A DNA stretch of 64,000 bases from NCBI GenBank assembly GCA_965237595.1, contig CBDEFY010000006.1, forward strand, positions 682,001 to 746,000, read 5' to 3'. Of this stretch, positions 8,467-16,479 are shown one piece after another. The DNA is from UBA9611 sp965237595. Its GTDB lineage: Bacteria; Chloroflexota; Dehalococcoidia; Lucifugimonadales; UBA3495. Under the pieces are notes generated by a model, which was not told the origin of the DNA, ran no database searches, and saw only the letters and a list, made by a program, of their open reading frames with translations. Position 1 is the stretch's first letter. Every line of letters begins with the position of its first letter. The position numbers and the translations under genes are program-made.

Positions 8467-8880
8467 ATGTCCCGACGCACCGAGCGTGTCAACGAACAGT
8501 TGCGCGAAGAGATTAGCCTGCTGCTCGCCCGCCAGATTAAGGACCCCAGGCTGAAAGGTGTGATTAGCGTTACCCGCGTGGTCGCCAGCGGGGACCTGCG
8601 CAGCGCCAGGGTCTTCATCAGCGTCATGGGCGACCAAGAGACCAAGCAAACGGCCCTGGAAGGTATTCAATCAGCCGCCTCTTTCCTGCGCCGCGAGTTG
8701 CGCGACCGCATCAACATGAGGCACACTCCCTTCATGAGTTACCAACTAGACGATACCCTGAAAGAGGGAGAGCAGGTGCTTCGGTTGATGGACCAGATTA
8801 GGACAGACGAACCGGTCCTTGAATTTCCCAATATAGAAACGCCCGATGTCGAATCACCCAACATCTCGGACAGCGGCTAG
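8467..8880 (+). CDS. rbfA: Ribosome-binding factor A
   Basis: Start at 8467 (MSRRTERVNEQLREEIS) matches the family; an in-frame ATG at 8437 would add ten unrelated residues. The 137-aa KH-fold protein assists 16S rRNA 5'-end maturation in 30S assembly. Visible are IKDPRLKGVISVTRVVASGD and the hydrophobic core LRRELRDRINMRHTPFMSYQLDDTL. The tail (about 110-137) is acidic and repetitive with IETPDVESPNI. The stop codon is one base before the truB ATG, implying coupling. Confidence 0.93.
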   Translation: MSRRTERVNEQLREEISLLLARQIKDPRLKGVISVTRVVASGDLRSARVFISVMGDQETKQTALEGIQSAASFLRRELRDRINMRHTPFMSYQLDDTLKEGEQVLRLMDQIRTDEPVLEFPNIETPDVESPNISDSG

Positions 8881-8881
8881 C

Positions 8882-9844
8882 ATGGCCAAGGCGCAAGACA
8901 ACGTCAGGCCGCCGGTGGCCAACGGCTTCATCAACCTGTTCAAGCCCCCCGGGATAACCTCCATGGAAGCCCTGCGACAGATCAAACGCATCACCGGACA
9001 GCGCCAGAAGGTCGGTCACGGGGGGACAATGGACCCACTGGCCCGGGGTGTGCTTCCGGTGTGCTTCGGCCAAGCAACCAGGCTGGTGGACCATATAATC
9101 GGCGGTGTCAAACGGTACCGGATGGACGTAACGCTGGGAGTCACCACCACTACCTATGACGCGGAGGGCGAGGTGGTCAAGACCGGTGACTGCCAAGGCC
9201 TGACCGAGGCTATGGTTGAAGAGAGTCTGCGGCCCTGGATTGGCCTCGTGAAGCAGACACCGCCCATGTACAGCGCCATCAAGGTTGATGGGCAGAGGCT
9301 CTACAAACTAGCCCGCGCCGGGGTAGAGGTGGAGCGCGAGGCCCGCCCGGTGGAGATCCACGACATCAAGATAATGGAATTTGCTCTGCCCAAGTTGACC
9401 TTGGAAGTGGAGTGCGGCCGCGGCACCTATATGCGCTCCCTGGCCCATGACGTTGGCGAGGCCCTGGGGTGCGGAGGCCACGTGGCCGACTTGGTGCGCC
9501 TGTTGTGCGGCGGTTTCCCTGCCGAGGAGTCGGTATCTCTCGAACAACTGGAGGAAGCTGGCGCTGAGGGTTGGCGGAAACATCTCTTTCCCGTGGATTG
9601 GGTCTTGAGAGGGTTGAAAAGCGTCACCATGGGCCAGCAGGCCGAAGAACACCTGCGTCACGGCCAGGCGGTAACTCTGGCCCGGCCCGAGCTGGAGGCG
9701 GGATATCTGGAGCAGTACCGCGCCTACAATGCCGAAGGTGTATTTCTGGCGCTGGTGTGTTTCGACCGGCCAACCAACTCCTGGCAGCCGGTAAAGGTAT
9801 TCCAGGCGGACTCACCTTCTCCCTACGCCCCGGCCCCGGTTTAA
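8882..9844 (+). CDS. truB: tRNA pseudouridine(55) synthase TruB
   Basis: The ATG at 8882 follows the rbfA stop by one base; a longer in-frame start would overlap rbfA. The 320-aa protein converts U55 in the TψC loop of tRNA. The catalytic motif HGGTMDPLARGVLPV contains the nucleophilic Asp. NLFKPPGITS near the start, KRYRMDVTLGVTT and ECGRGTYMRSLAHD are other family blocks. It closes the operon; the next transcript has its own promoter at 9983. Confidence 0.95.
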   Translation: MAKAQDNVRPPVANGFINLFKPPGITSMEALRQIKRITGQRQKVGHGGTMDPLARGVLPVCFGQATRLVDHIIGGVKRYRMDVTLGVTTTTYDAEGEVVKTGDCQGLTEAMVEESLRPWIGLVKQTPPMYSAIKVDGQRLYKLARAGVEVEREARPVEIHDIKIMEFALPKLTLEVECGRGTYMRSLAHDVGEALGCGGHVADLVRLLCGGFPAEESVSLEQLEEAGAEGWRKHLFPVDWVLRGLKSVTMGQQAEEHLRHGQAVTLARPELEAGYLEQYRAYNAEGVFLALVCFDRPTNSWQPVKVFQADSPSPYAPAPV

Positions 9845-9982
9845 TCACCCGAAGGCCGCTCCTCATGGTGTCCATATCCGCCCTCTAATCTCGTCTCTGG
9901 ACTCGCCTTGACCAACTTCATGACGAATTATTTCAACATAATCCGTAATTTGTTCTCCATTCGACGTCATAAGCGAAATTTC

Positions 9983-10010
9983 TTGACAAACCCTATTCAA
10001 ATTGTATAGT
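9983..10010 (+). promoter_or_regulatory. Strong promoter of the DUF5679 gene
   Basis: TTGACA (9983-9988), 16-bp spacer, TATAGT (10005-10010), in an AT-rich stretch (9900-10020) quite unlike the surrounding GC-rich coding DNA. The leader is about 85 nt. Confidence 0.75.
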
Positions 10011-10102
10011 TGGTGGCGTTACGTTAACCTAGCTGCTGAACAGGTTTCGTAACAGCGCACCTTCACACTTCGACCGTACCCAATCGTTTGGGGGGAAACA
10101 AC

Positions 10103-10243
10103 ATGGAAGCCTACTGCTTCAAGTGCCGAAACAAACGAGAGATCTCCAATCCGCGGCAGGTCACACTGAAGAACGGCCGTCCCGCCACTCAGGGCGTCTG
10201 CCCTCAGTGTGGGACCAAGGTATTCCGAATCGGGAAGTCCTAG
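10103..10243 (+). CDS. Small zinc-ribbon protein, DUF5679 family, 46 aa
   Basis: A short frame (ATG 10103, TAG 10241-10243) encodes 46 residues starting MEAYCFKCRNKREI and ending VCPQCGTKVFRIGKS. The pairs C5/C8 and C33/C36 form a zinc ribbon, and VTLKNGRPATQG between them matches my recollection of the DUF5679 consensus. GGGGGG (10090-10095) acts as ribosome binding site. The strong dedicated promoter suggests abundant expression. The function of the family is unknown; a nucleic-acid-binding role is only a guess from the fold. Confidence 0.85.
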   Translation: MEAYCFKCRNKREISNPRQVTLKNGRPATQGVCPQCGTKVFRIGKS

Positions 10244-10250
10244 TCCTATC

Positions 10251-10925
10251 TCAGCCTGCGGGAGCCGCCGGGAACCCCAGCTTGGCCAGCAGTTTCTGAG
10301 GGTTGGTCTCCAACAAGGCATGGACCTCATCATCACTGAGACCTGCGCCCTTGGCCACCTTCTGCCTGATGTCCGGAGTAAGCAGGTCGTCGGGCTCGTG
10401 AGCGTCTGAGTCCAGCACCGTGGCTGCACCGGCCTCTTTGGCGACCTTTACCACGTGTCCGTTGGCCAGGCTATGGCCCTTGCGGGCCGACACTTCCAGA
10501 TAGATGCCCCTTTCCGCTGCCAACCGGGCTTCGTCGTAGGTGATTAGCCCTGGATGGGCGAGCACGTCCACAAAGTCCGAGCGTAGCGCGGCTTCATTGG
10601 TGCCCGGTTCCACCGGTTCCGCTGGCGTTTCCCCGTGCACGGCCACCAGTTTGGCGCCCATCTCTTTGGCTTTACGCGCCACCAAATCGATGTCGTCCTT
10701 TGGCACATGGGTAATCTCTACGCCTGGCAACACCAAAATATCCCAGCGTTTGGTCGCCTGCCCGCAGTCGGTCACCAGGGTCTTCACCACAAATTCGACA
10801 TTTCCCAGACCGACGTGATCGGTTACCGCCATGGCCCGGTATCCGCGCACCAGCGCCCGGCGTATCAGTTCGATGGGCGAAAGAACGCCGTCGCTAAGAA
10901 AGGTGTGGGTGTGGAAATCGTACAT
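10251..10925 (-). CDS. PHP-domain metal-dependent phosphatase (histidinol-phosphatase-like)
   Basis: The 224-aa protein begins MYDFHTHTFLSDG, the HxH-x6-D opening of PHP phosphoesterases. It also has TDH, LPGVEITHVP, AVHGE, VLAHPG, and the closing SDAHEPDDL. All four PHP metal motifs are present, so it should be active on a phosphomonoester. It could be histidinol phosphate phosphatase, but no his genes are nearby, so substrate is open. It converges on the DUF5679 gene with 7 bp between stops. Confidence 0.82.
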   Translation of the reverse strand: MYDFHTHTFLSDGVLSPIELIRRALVRGYRAMAVTDHVGLGNVEFVVKTLVTDCGQATKRWDILVLPGVEITHVPKDDIDLVARKAKEMGAKLVAVHGETPAEPVEPGTNEAALRSDFVDVLAHPGLITYDEARLAAERGIYLEVSARKGHSLANGHVVKVAKEAGAATVLDSDAHEPDDLLTPDIRQKVAKGAGLSDDEVHALLETNPQKLLAKLGFPAAPAG

Positions 10926-11067
10926 CTATCTGCTCCAAGTCCCGCGGGATGATCCACGAGGCTCCCCGGTACGTAGTCCTCAACGGACATGGCTAAGTAT
11001 AGATTCCGGCCGGTGTATTAACAAGAATTTATCCCCGGCGCCACGGCGTCAGCGAGCCTGAGTCTCG

Positions 11068-11096
11068 TTGACACCGATTTTGGCTCCACCTACAAT
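11068..11096 (+). promoter_or_regulatory. Promoter of the NrtS-like gene
   Basis: TTGACA (11068-11073), 17-bp spacer, TACAAT (11091-11096), predicted start about 11103, 42 nt before the ATG. The rest of 10926-11067 holds nothing I can identify. Confidence 0.78.
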
Positions 11097-11144
11097 TGCG
11101 TCGTTTAGCCACGCTTCCGGAGAACTAAACTTGGAGATTTAATT

Positions 11145-11501
11145 ATGGAAAAAGCGCTGGAAACCAACCTCCAAGACGCGGGCCAATTTACCTCCTGTGA
11201 CCAATGTGGCCGCATTTCCGGAAAGGGTTGGTCCTTCGCTTTCAAGAAACCCGTCTCCAAGGGAGCCGCGGACGAAGGTTTGATTACCAAATGCTCCCGG
11301 TGCGCCATCGGGCACCGTCCCATGCTGCGCCGCTCTATGGTCGCAGCGGTGGTGGTTGGTAGCATCCTGACCCTGCTGAACCAGGGCGACTTCCTCTTTG
11401 CCGGCGACTGGCAAAGCGCCATGTACTGGAAGGTGCCCCTCACCTACTGCGTGCCCTTCTGCGTCGCCACTTACGGTGCGCTAAGTAACAGCCGCCGCTG
11501 A
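11145..11501 (+). CDS. Zinc-ribbon plus NrtS-like small membrane protein
   Basis: This 118-aa protein has two parts. Residues 1-55 contain C18-x2-C21 and C50-x2-C53, a likely zinc ribbon. Residues 60-115 resemble NrtS, a small two-helix nitrate/nitrite transporter type: RRSMVAAVVVGSILTLLNQGD, a short loop, then WKVPLTYCVPFCVATYGAL. GGAG precedes the ATG. NrtS is normally just the second part, so the N-terminal ribbon is an addition. The transport role is by family resemblance only. A strong terminator follows. Confidence 0.72.
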   Translation: MEKALETNLQDAGQFTSCDQCGRISGKGWSFAFKKPVSKGAADEGLITKCSRCAIGHRPMLRRSMVAAVVVGSILTLLNQGDFLFAGDWQSAMYWKVPLTYCVPFCVATYGALSNSRR

Positions 11502-11516
11502 AATTCCCGAAGCAAT

Positions 11517-11550
11517 CAAAAAGGGCTCCGTTATCTGCGGAGCCCTTTTC
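11517..11550. terminator. Bidirectional intrinsic terminator between nrtS-like gene and lexA
   Basis: AAGGGCTCCG (11521-11530) pairs perfectly with CGGAGCCCTT (11538-11547) around a 7-nt loop, with an A run on one side and T run on the other, so it works for both converging genes. Confidence 0.88.
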
Positions 11551-11574
11551 ATTCAGACCGAATCTGATGCTCGG

Positions 11575-12228
11575 CTAGCCCAGGTTTCTGATTACATAGA
11601 CGACTTTACCGTGGACCTCCACGTTCTCGGCGGGACTGTAGATGGGCTCCATGGTGCTGTTGGCCGGTTGCAAACGGACCTGGCCGCCCTCCGCATAGAA
11701 CTTCTTTAGCGTGGTCTCTTCTTCTTCCTTGAGCCAGGCAACGACCATCTCTCCGTTGTTCGCTTCCTTGGCAGGCTTCACGATAACCACGTCCCCATCG
11801 TCAATCAGGGCATCAATCATCGACGTGCCGTTCACCTTTAGACCGAACAATTTGCCGTGCCGACGCTGCAACTCAGGCGAGATCTCCACAGTGTCGAACT
11901 CTTCGCTGGACGCTGAGCCTTCGGTGCTCCATGCAGGTATGGGGATGCCGGCCGCAATGGCCCCGACAATCTGGACCCGGGGGGCGTTGGAAACCGGTTG
12001 ACCTTCCTGGTCCAGTATCTCGATGCCACGGGCGACGTCCCGCCGCCGGTTGATATGCCCGGCTTGGCTCAATTTCTCCAGGTTATAGTCCACAACCGAG
12101 GTGGAGCTAATCTCACACGCCTTCTGGATGTCCCGCACCGTGGGAGGAATGCCGTTTTCCGAATAGAACGTCTGGACGAATTCCAGTATGCGTTGTCTCC
12201 GGGGCGGCATCTTTTTACTGCTTACCAT
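11575..12228 (-). CDS. lexA: LexA repressor
   Basis: Start at 12228 is preferred over 12243 because GAGGA lies just upstream of it. The 217-aa protein has a winged helix (about 5-65) and a C-terminal S24 protease domain. The self-cleavage region GAIAAGIPIPA carries the Ala-Gly bond, the catalytic Ser is in NGTSMIDALI, and the Lys is in TLKKFY. It represses DNA-damage genes until RecA filaments trigger cleavage. A 17-bp palindrome and a TTGACA promoter lie just upstream, consistent with autoregulation. Confidence 0.95.
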   Translation of the reverse strand: MVSSKKMPPRRQRILEFVQTFYSENGIPPTVRDIQKACEISSTSVVDYNLEKLSQAGHINRRRDVARGIEILDQEGQPVSNAPRVQIVGAIAAGIPIPAWSTEGSASSEEFDTVEISPELQRRHGKLFGLKVNGTSMIDALIDDGDVVIVKPAKEANNGEMVVAWLKEEEETTLKKFYAEGGQVRLQPANSTMEPIYSPAENVEVHGKVVYVIRNLG

Positions 12229-12275
12229 ATCGTCCTCAAGCATCCAGTCAGTATTGGGCCTGAATCAGTGCGATT

Positions 12276-12292
12276 AACATAAAACTTATGTT
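12276..12292. promoter_or_regulatory. Probable LexA operator (AACATAA-N3-TTATGTT)
   Basis: A perfect 7-bp inverted repeat with 3-bp centre lies just downstream of the lexA promoter, across the predicted start of transcription. On the lexA strand it reads GAACATAAG..., resembling Gram-positive-type LexA boxes that begin GAAC. Confidence 0.65.
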
Positions 12293-12300
12293 CTGAAAAT

Positions 12301-12329
12301 AGGCTAACAAAAGCCCTGCCGCCTGTCAA
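12301..12329 (-). promoter_or_regulatory. lexA promoter
   Basis: On the minus strand, TTGACA (12329-12324), 17-bp spacer, TAGCCT (12306-12301). The palindrome at 12276-12292 would overlap the start site. Confidence 0.65.
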
Positions 12330-12372
12330 CGATTCTGTGTCACGATACCATCGAGTCGATGTGTCCGTTAAT

Positions 12373-12407
12373 AAAGAAAACCCCCCCTTGTTTTCGGAAA
12401 GGACGGG
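12373..12407 (-). terminator. Intrinsic terminator of rpsT
   Basis: On the minus strand CCCGTCCTT (12407-12399) pairs with AAGGGGGGG (12389-12381) with one mismatch and one wobble, followed by TTTTCTTT. It lies 27 bp after the rpsT stop. Confidence 0.7.
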
Positions 12408-12433
12408 CATGATTCAATGGCTGGGGCCTTGGT

Positions 12434-12697
12434 TCAGGCGGAAGCTGCCTTCAGCTTGTTCAGGCGGGCGGCGATGCGGGACTTACGGCGGTTGACGTTG
12501 TTCTTGTGCAAGATGCCCTTCTGAACAGCCCGGTCCATGGTGCTCAACGCATACCGGACGGCAGTTTCAGCCTCGGCCACGTCACCCTCTTCCACCGAGT
12601 GCAACGCCTTGGCGATGGCGGACCTAGTCTCGGTGCGGTCTCCTCTAGTGCGTATGGCCCTCTTTACTTGCTGACGGCCTGCCTTCTTTGCGGGCAA
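12434..12697 (-). CDS. rpsT: 30S ribosomal protein S20
   Basis: Start is TTG at 12697, chosen because an AGGAGGAG lies about 4 nt upstream and the protein then begins MPAKKAGRQQVKRAIRTR as in the family. The frame extends further upstream without similarity. The 87-aa basic helical protein has SVEEGDVAEAE, then GILHKNNVNRRKSRIAARLNKL. It binds 16S rRNA in early 30S assembly. It is monocistronic, with a terminator downstream. Confidence 0.93.
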   Translation of the reverse strand: MPAKKAGRQQVKRAIRTRGDRTETRSAIAKALHSVEEGDVAEAETAVRYALSTMDRAVQKGILHKNNVNRRKSRIAARLNKLKAASA

Positions 12698-12865
12698 CTT
12701 GCTCCTCCTGTAGTCATCTGCGCCGGCGTCCGGAATTCGGGGGCAGTACAAGACCAAAGACGCGGGCCCGGAATCAAAAAGCCGACGCGCCTATTATAAA
12801 CCAAGTTTGGCCAGTTTCCAAAGGATAGCCAGCTTGCGGCTGCCCCGGGGGATTAAATGTCCGGA

Positions 12866-14800
12866 TTAAACGTCCAGGTTCTGCACGCTGCGGGCGTGGG
12901 CTTGGATGAAGCTCTTGCGCGGCGCGACCAACTCGCCCATCAGCGTGGTGAAGACATCGTCCACCTCGACCGCGTTGTCAATGGTCACTTCCAGCATCTG
13001 CCGGGTTTCCGGGTTCATGGTGGTTTCCCACAACTGGTCGGGGTTCATCTCGCCCAGGCCCTTGTAGCGCTGTATCTGAGGGTTGCGGTTCCCGTTCAGA
13101 TTGGCTAGATACTCGTCCTTCTCTTCCTCGGAGTAGGTGTAGTCCACCTTTCTGCCGGTCTGTATGCGGTACAGAGGCGGTTGGGCGATGTACAGATATC
13201 CCTGCTCAATCAGAGGCAGCATCCGGCGGTAGAAGAAGGTTAGGATCAACGTCCGGATATGGGAGCCGTCCACATCGGCGTCGGTCATGATGATAATCTT
13301 GTGGTAGCGGATCTTCCCCGGGTCGAATTCCTCGCCCTCTCCAGCGCCCAAGGCCGCAACCATGGCCCGTATCTCCTCGTGGCCCAGGATCTTGTCGGGC
13401 TGCTGCAGGACTCGTTCCACATTCAATATCTTGCCTTTCAGGGGCAAAATCGCCTGGAAGTGGCGGTCCCGGCCCATCTTGGCTGAGCCTCCGGCCGATT
13501 CACCTTCAACGATGTACAACTCCGATTTGGCGGGGTCGCGTTCGGCGCAGTCCGCCAATTTACCGGGCAGCGACGATCCGTCCAGGGCATTCTTGCGAAT
13601 GACTAGGTCGCGGGCGCGCTTGGCTGCTTCCCGGGCTTTCTGGGAGGTCAGGCACTTCTCGACTACTCGCTTGCTATCGGTGGGGTTCTCTTCGAGATAG
13701 CGGTTCAGGCCCTCGCTGACAACCGAGTCCACGATACCGCGGACCTCGGCGTTGCCCAACTTGGTCTTGGTCTGCCCCTCGAACTGGGGGTCGGTCAGCT
13801 TAACGCTGATGACGGCGGCCAGGCCCTCGCGGACATCGTCGCCAATCAAGTTGGGCTGGTCGTCTTTGATGTATCCCTGCTTCCGGGCGAAATCGTTGAT
13901 CACCCGGGTCAGGGCGGTGCGGAAGCCCGTCATGTGGGTCCCGCCCTCTTCGGTGTTGATGCAGTTGGCGAAGGAGAACACCGTCTCCGAGAAGGTGTCG
14001 TTATATTGGACGGCCACTTCAACCGCGGTCTCATCCACCACCTTCTCGAAGTAGAAGGGGCTAGATTGTACAGTCCGGCGGTTACGGTTGACGTTTCGGA
14101 CCAAGTTGGCGATGCCGCCGTCGAAGAAGTAGGTGCGCTCAATATCGCCCCTGCGGCGATCGAAATGCCAAGGACTGGTGAACGCAATCTCCAAGCCCTT
14201 GTTCAGATAGGCGATCTCCTTGAAATGGGCGATCAGCAGGTCGAAATCGTATTGAATATCCGGGAAAATCTCAGGGTCGGGTTTGAACGATACGGTAGTC
14301 CCGTGGTCGGACGTCTTTTCGCCCTTCACCAGATTGCCGGTGGGTTTTCCCCGGCTGTATTCCTGGCTGTATCGCCAGCCCTGGCGCCGGACCTCCGCGC
14401 GCAACGTTTCAGACAGAGCATTCACCACCGAGCCGCCCACGCCGTGGAGGCCGCCGGTGACTTTATAGGCGCCGCCGCCGAACTTGCCGCCGGCGTGCAG
14501 GGTGGTCATCACCGTTTCCAGAGCGCTCACTCCGGTTTTAGAATGTTTGTCGATGGGGATACCGCGGCCATTGTCGACCACGGTGATCCAGCCGTCTTCG
14601 GATATAGAGACCTCGACGCAGGTGCAGAAGCCGGCCATGGCTTCATCCACCGCGTTGTCTAGAATCTCGTAGATAAGATGGTGCAGACCGCGTTCGTCGG
14701 TGCTGCCGATGTACATCCCGGGGCGGACGCGCACCGCCTCCATGCCCTCGAGGACCTGGATATCTTTCGCTGTGTATTCGCTTGGTTTGGATTGCGTCAT
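12866..14800 (-). CDS. gyrB: DNA gyrase subunit B
   Basis: The 644-aa protein is full length for the short (non-proteobacterial) GyrB. ATP-binding GHKL motifs are EILDNAVDEAMAG, VVDNGRGIPID and GGLHGVGGSVVNAL. The TOPRIM domain has YIVEGESAGGSAKMGRDR and DADVDGSHIRTL. The C-terminal block QRYKGLGEMNPDQLWETTM matches GyrB, not ParE. Together with GyrA it introduces negative supercoils. Gene gyrA is not in this window. It lies alone between rpsT and an AT-rich 395-bp gap. Confidence 0.94.
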   Translation of the reverse strand: MTQSKPSEYTAKDIQVLEGMEAVRVRPGMYIGSTDERGLHHLIYEILDNAVDEAMAGFCTCVEVSISEDGWITVVDNGRGIPIDKHSKTGVSALETVMTTLHAGGKFGGGAYKVTGGLHGVGGSVVNALSETLRAEVRRQGWRYSQEYSRGKPTGNLVKGEKTSDHGTTVSFKPDPEIFPDIQYDFDLLIAHFKEIAYLNKGLEIAFTSPWHFDRRRGDIERTYFFDGGIANLVRNVNRNRRTVQSSPFYFEKVVDETAVEVAVQYNDTFSETVFSFANCINTEEGGTHMTGFRTALTRVINDFARKQGYIKDDQPNLIGDDVREGLAAVISVKLTDPQFEGQTKTKLGNAEVRGIVDSVVSEGLNRYLEENPTDSKRVVEKCLTSQKAREAAKRARDLVIRKNALDGSSLPGKLADCAERDPAKSELYIVEGESAGGSAKMGRDRHFQAILPLKGKILNVERVLQQPDKILGHEEIRAMVAALGAGEGEEFDPGKIRYHKIIIMTDADVDGSHIRTLILTFFYRRMLPLIEQGYLYIAQPPLYRIQTGRKVDYTYSEEEKDEYLANLNGNRNPQIQRYKGLGEMNPDQLWETTMNPETRQMLEVTIDNAVEVDDVFTTLMGELVAPRKSFIQAHARSVQNLDV

Positions 14801-15195
14801 GTGTTATTTCACCATAGGTATTCGTTGGGCGGACGGAGAAAAATTTCAAGCAGAAATGGGGCCTTTGGACGGTAGGGTCTGAAGTCGTTCAGACTATGGA
14901 TATTATAACAGATTTGAGGCTAAATAGCTTCAAAAACAGGGTGTTGAAACCCCAATTTATGTCTTCTCGAGAGGCAAATCGGGCCGTTTCGAGAATCCTG
15001 TGCCTGGAGTGATCGATCATTAAGAGTGATTTATGTGTAGTTATCGAGAAATATAGATTGAAATATCCCTATGTAGTATTAATACATGCCGAATTGTAGT
15101 CAATCACCAATTGCCAGTGCACTGAAAGGGGCATGGCCCGATAGATTCGGGGCCATGCCCTTGGAAACCCGTCAAAAATGGTTCTGGAGAGGTCG
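14801..15195. other. AT-rich intergenic region with gyrB upstream signals
   Basis: No gene seen. On the minus strand a TATAAT (14907-14902) is the likely gyrB -10; the best -35, TTGAAG (14933-14928), is 20 bp away, so the assignment is weak. The stretch 14890-15100 is clearly AT-rich. A long hairpin at 15126-15162 is listed separately. Confidence 0.4.
15126..15162 (-). terminator. Hairpin terminator after the EthD-like gene
   Basis: An 11-bp perfect stem (15129-15139 with 15150-15160) with a 10-nt loop lies 34 bp beyond the stop of the minus-strand gene. The tail on that strand is CCTTTCAG, so the U-tract is short. Confidence 0.55.
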
Positions 15196-15867
15196 TTATT
15201 TGGGGAAAATCCGGCGGAAAATGCCCGGAGAGCCCTCTTCATGGACCATGTGGGGCCGCACTTCAGTGTTCCACACCGGCGTGACCATGGGGCTCCACGC
15301 CTTCCATCCTTCTCCATTGACCACGTCCATGGATTCCATCTCATGGACGGTGGTGTATTTGGGCGCGCCCATTACCGCCTCAAAACGGCGGGCCCGTATG
15401 TAGCCGGGAATCTTGGTTGCCTCGGGCAACCGCTCGGTGTTATAGGCCCTGTTGAACTTTTCTTCCAGCTCCTCAGGCACAGACATCCGCCCCACCAAGA
15501 TCACAGGCGCCATGTCGGCCTGAGCGGTTTTCTCTGTTAGGTGGTCCGGGTAAATACGCGTATAGAGGTTCCTGATATAGGCCGTCCCAATCACACTGGG
15601 CGACATCCGCTTGGACCATTCGGTCGGTTCCTTGAGCCACTTTTGCCATTCGTCGGAATGCCAGGCGTCGGTCGACTCCAACTCGTAGCAGGCTAGATAC
15701 CGAGGGCCGCCTTTGACCGCTTCGTAACGGGCGGCATTGAGCACCCCGGGAATGGACAGACGCTCAGGGATGTGCTCCTCGTTGTACCACCGGTTGTACT
15801 CTTCGTCATGCTCGGCCGCCACGTCGCTGTAGACCATCAGCAGGCCGCTTCCTTTCTTCGCCGCCAT
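15196..15867 (-). CDS. Dimeric alpha-beta barrel (EthD-like) protein with two tandem domains
   Basis: The 223-aa protein contains the same ferredoxin-like module twice. The first copy has YNRWYNEEHIPERLSIPGV...RYEAVKGGPRYLACYELES. The second has FNRAYNTERLPEATKIPGY...RFEAVMGAPKYTTVHEMES. Such modules occur in EthD and related small monooxygenase or stress-response proteins. Two copies in one chain would make an intramolecular version of the usual dimer. No catalytic residues can be named with certainty, and the neighbouring NUDIX gene gives no clue to substrate. Confidence 0.68.
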   Translation of the reverse strand: MAAKKGSGLLMVYSDVAAEHDEEYNRWYNEEHIPERLSIPGVLNAARYEAVKGGPRYLACYELESTDAWHSDEWQKWLKEPTEWSKRMSPSVIGTAYIRNLYTRIYPDHLTEKTAQADMAPVILVGRMSVPEELEEKFNRAYNTERLPEATKIPGYIRARRFEAVMGAPKYTTVHEMESMDVVNGEGWKAWSPMVTPVWNTEVRPHMVHEEGSPGIFRRIFPK

Positions 15868-15918
15868 CTCGCCCTCCAGGTTCGTTTTCGATTATTGCGC
15901 GACTAAGTCCAGTCCAGG

Positions 15919-16344
15919 CTAGTCTCCCGGAAAGTAATTCTGGCCCGTGCCGTAGCTACCAACCGCATATCTCATGGCGAGGAACAAGGGCTCTGGAAGG
16001 TTGTCCAGTGGGAACCAGCCGCTTTCGTAGAAGGCTTCCGGTTCCATCAAGCGGGGCTCCTGGCCCCCAATGTCACCGATAAACTCAATATCCACGTAAT
16101 GCTTGTCATAGGCGATGATGTTGCTCACGCACAGGAACCGCAACTTGCCCACGGTCACGCCCAGTTCCTCTTCGGCTTCCCGCCGGGCGCATTCCTCCAA
16201 GGTCTCGCCGTTCTCCAAGTGGCCGCCAGCCGAAGCCCAGGTATCCTCACCGTGGGCACCGTGCCGCCGGGCCAGGAATACTGTCCCGTTCCGGACGAAA
16301 ATCACGCCTACGCCAACCTGGGGTCTCGGTGCCTCTGCCGCCAT
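15919..16344 (-). CDS. NUDIX hydrolase (NUDT15/MutT-like)
   Basis: The 141-aa protein carries an intact Nudix box, GGHLENGETLEECARREAEEELG. It begins with a beta strand typical of nucleotide-pool cleaning enzymes (VGVGVIFVRNGTVFLARR). TWASAGGHLE and the tryptophan-containing SGWFPLDNLP late in the chain resemble NUDT15-type enzymes. It hydrolyses a nucleoside diphosphate linked to some moiety; the exact substrate is not predictable. It is transcribed divergently from ridA and may share the 135-bp gap as promoter region. Confidence 0.87.
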   Translation of the reverse strand: MAAEAPRPQVGVGVIFVRNGTVFLARRHGAHGEDTWASAGGHLENGETLEECARREAEEELGVTVGKLRFLCVSNIIAYDKHYVDIEFIGDIGGQEPRLMEPEAFYESGWFPLDNLPEPLFLAMRYAVGSYGTGQNYFPGD

Positions 16345-16414
16345 CGCGCCGAGTATAGCACGCGGGACTTGGACAGGCGCCGGACAGACATTCGCCCACC
16401 GGCGTTGCTTGCCC

Positions 16415-16420
16415 TATAAT
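16415..16420 (+). promoter_or_regulatory. -10 element upstream of the Rid-family gene
   Basis: A perfect TATAAT lies about 60 bp before the ATG. No good -35 is seen (TTCGCC at 16391-16396 is the nearest, 18 bp away). Confidence 0.4.
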
Positions 16421-16479
16421 TGGCCGATATTTCCATTCATTCGGGCGCGTGGTTAGCCGGGCACCTAGGAGGAGCAGCG

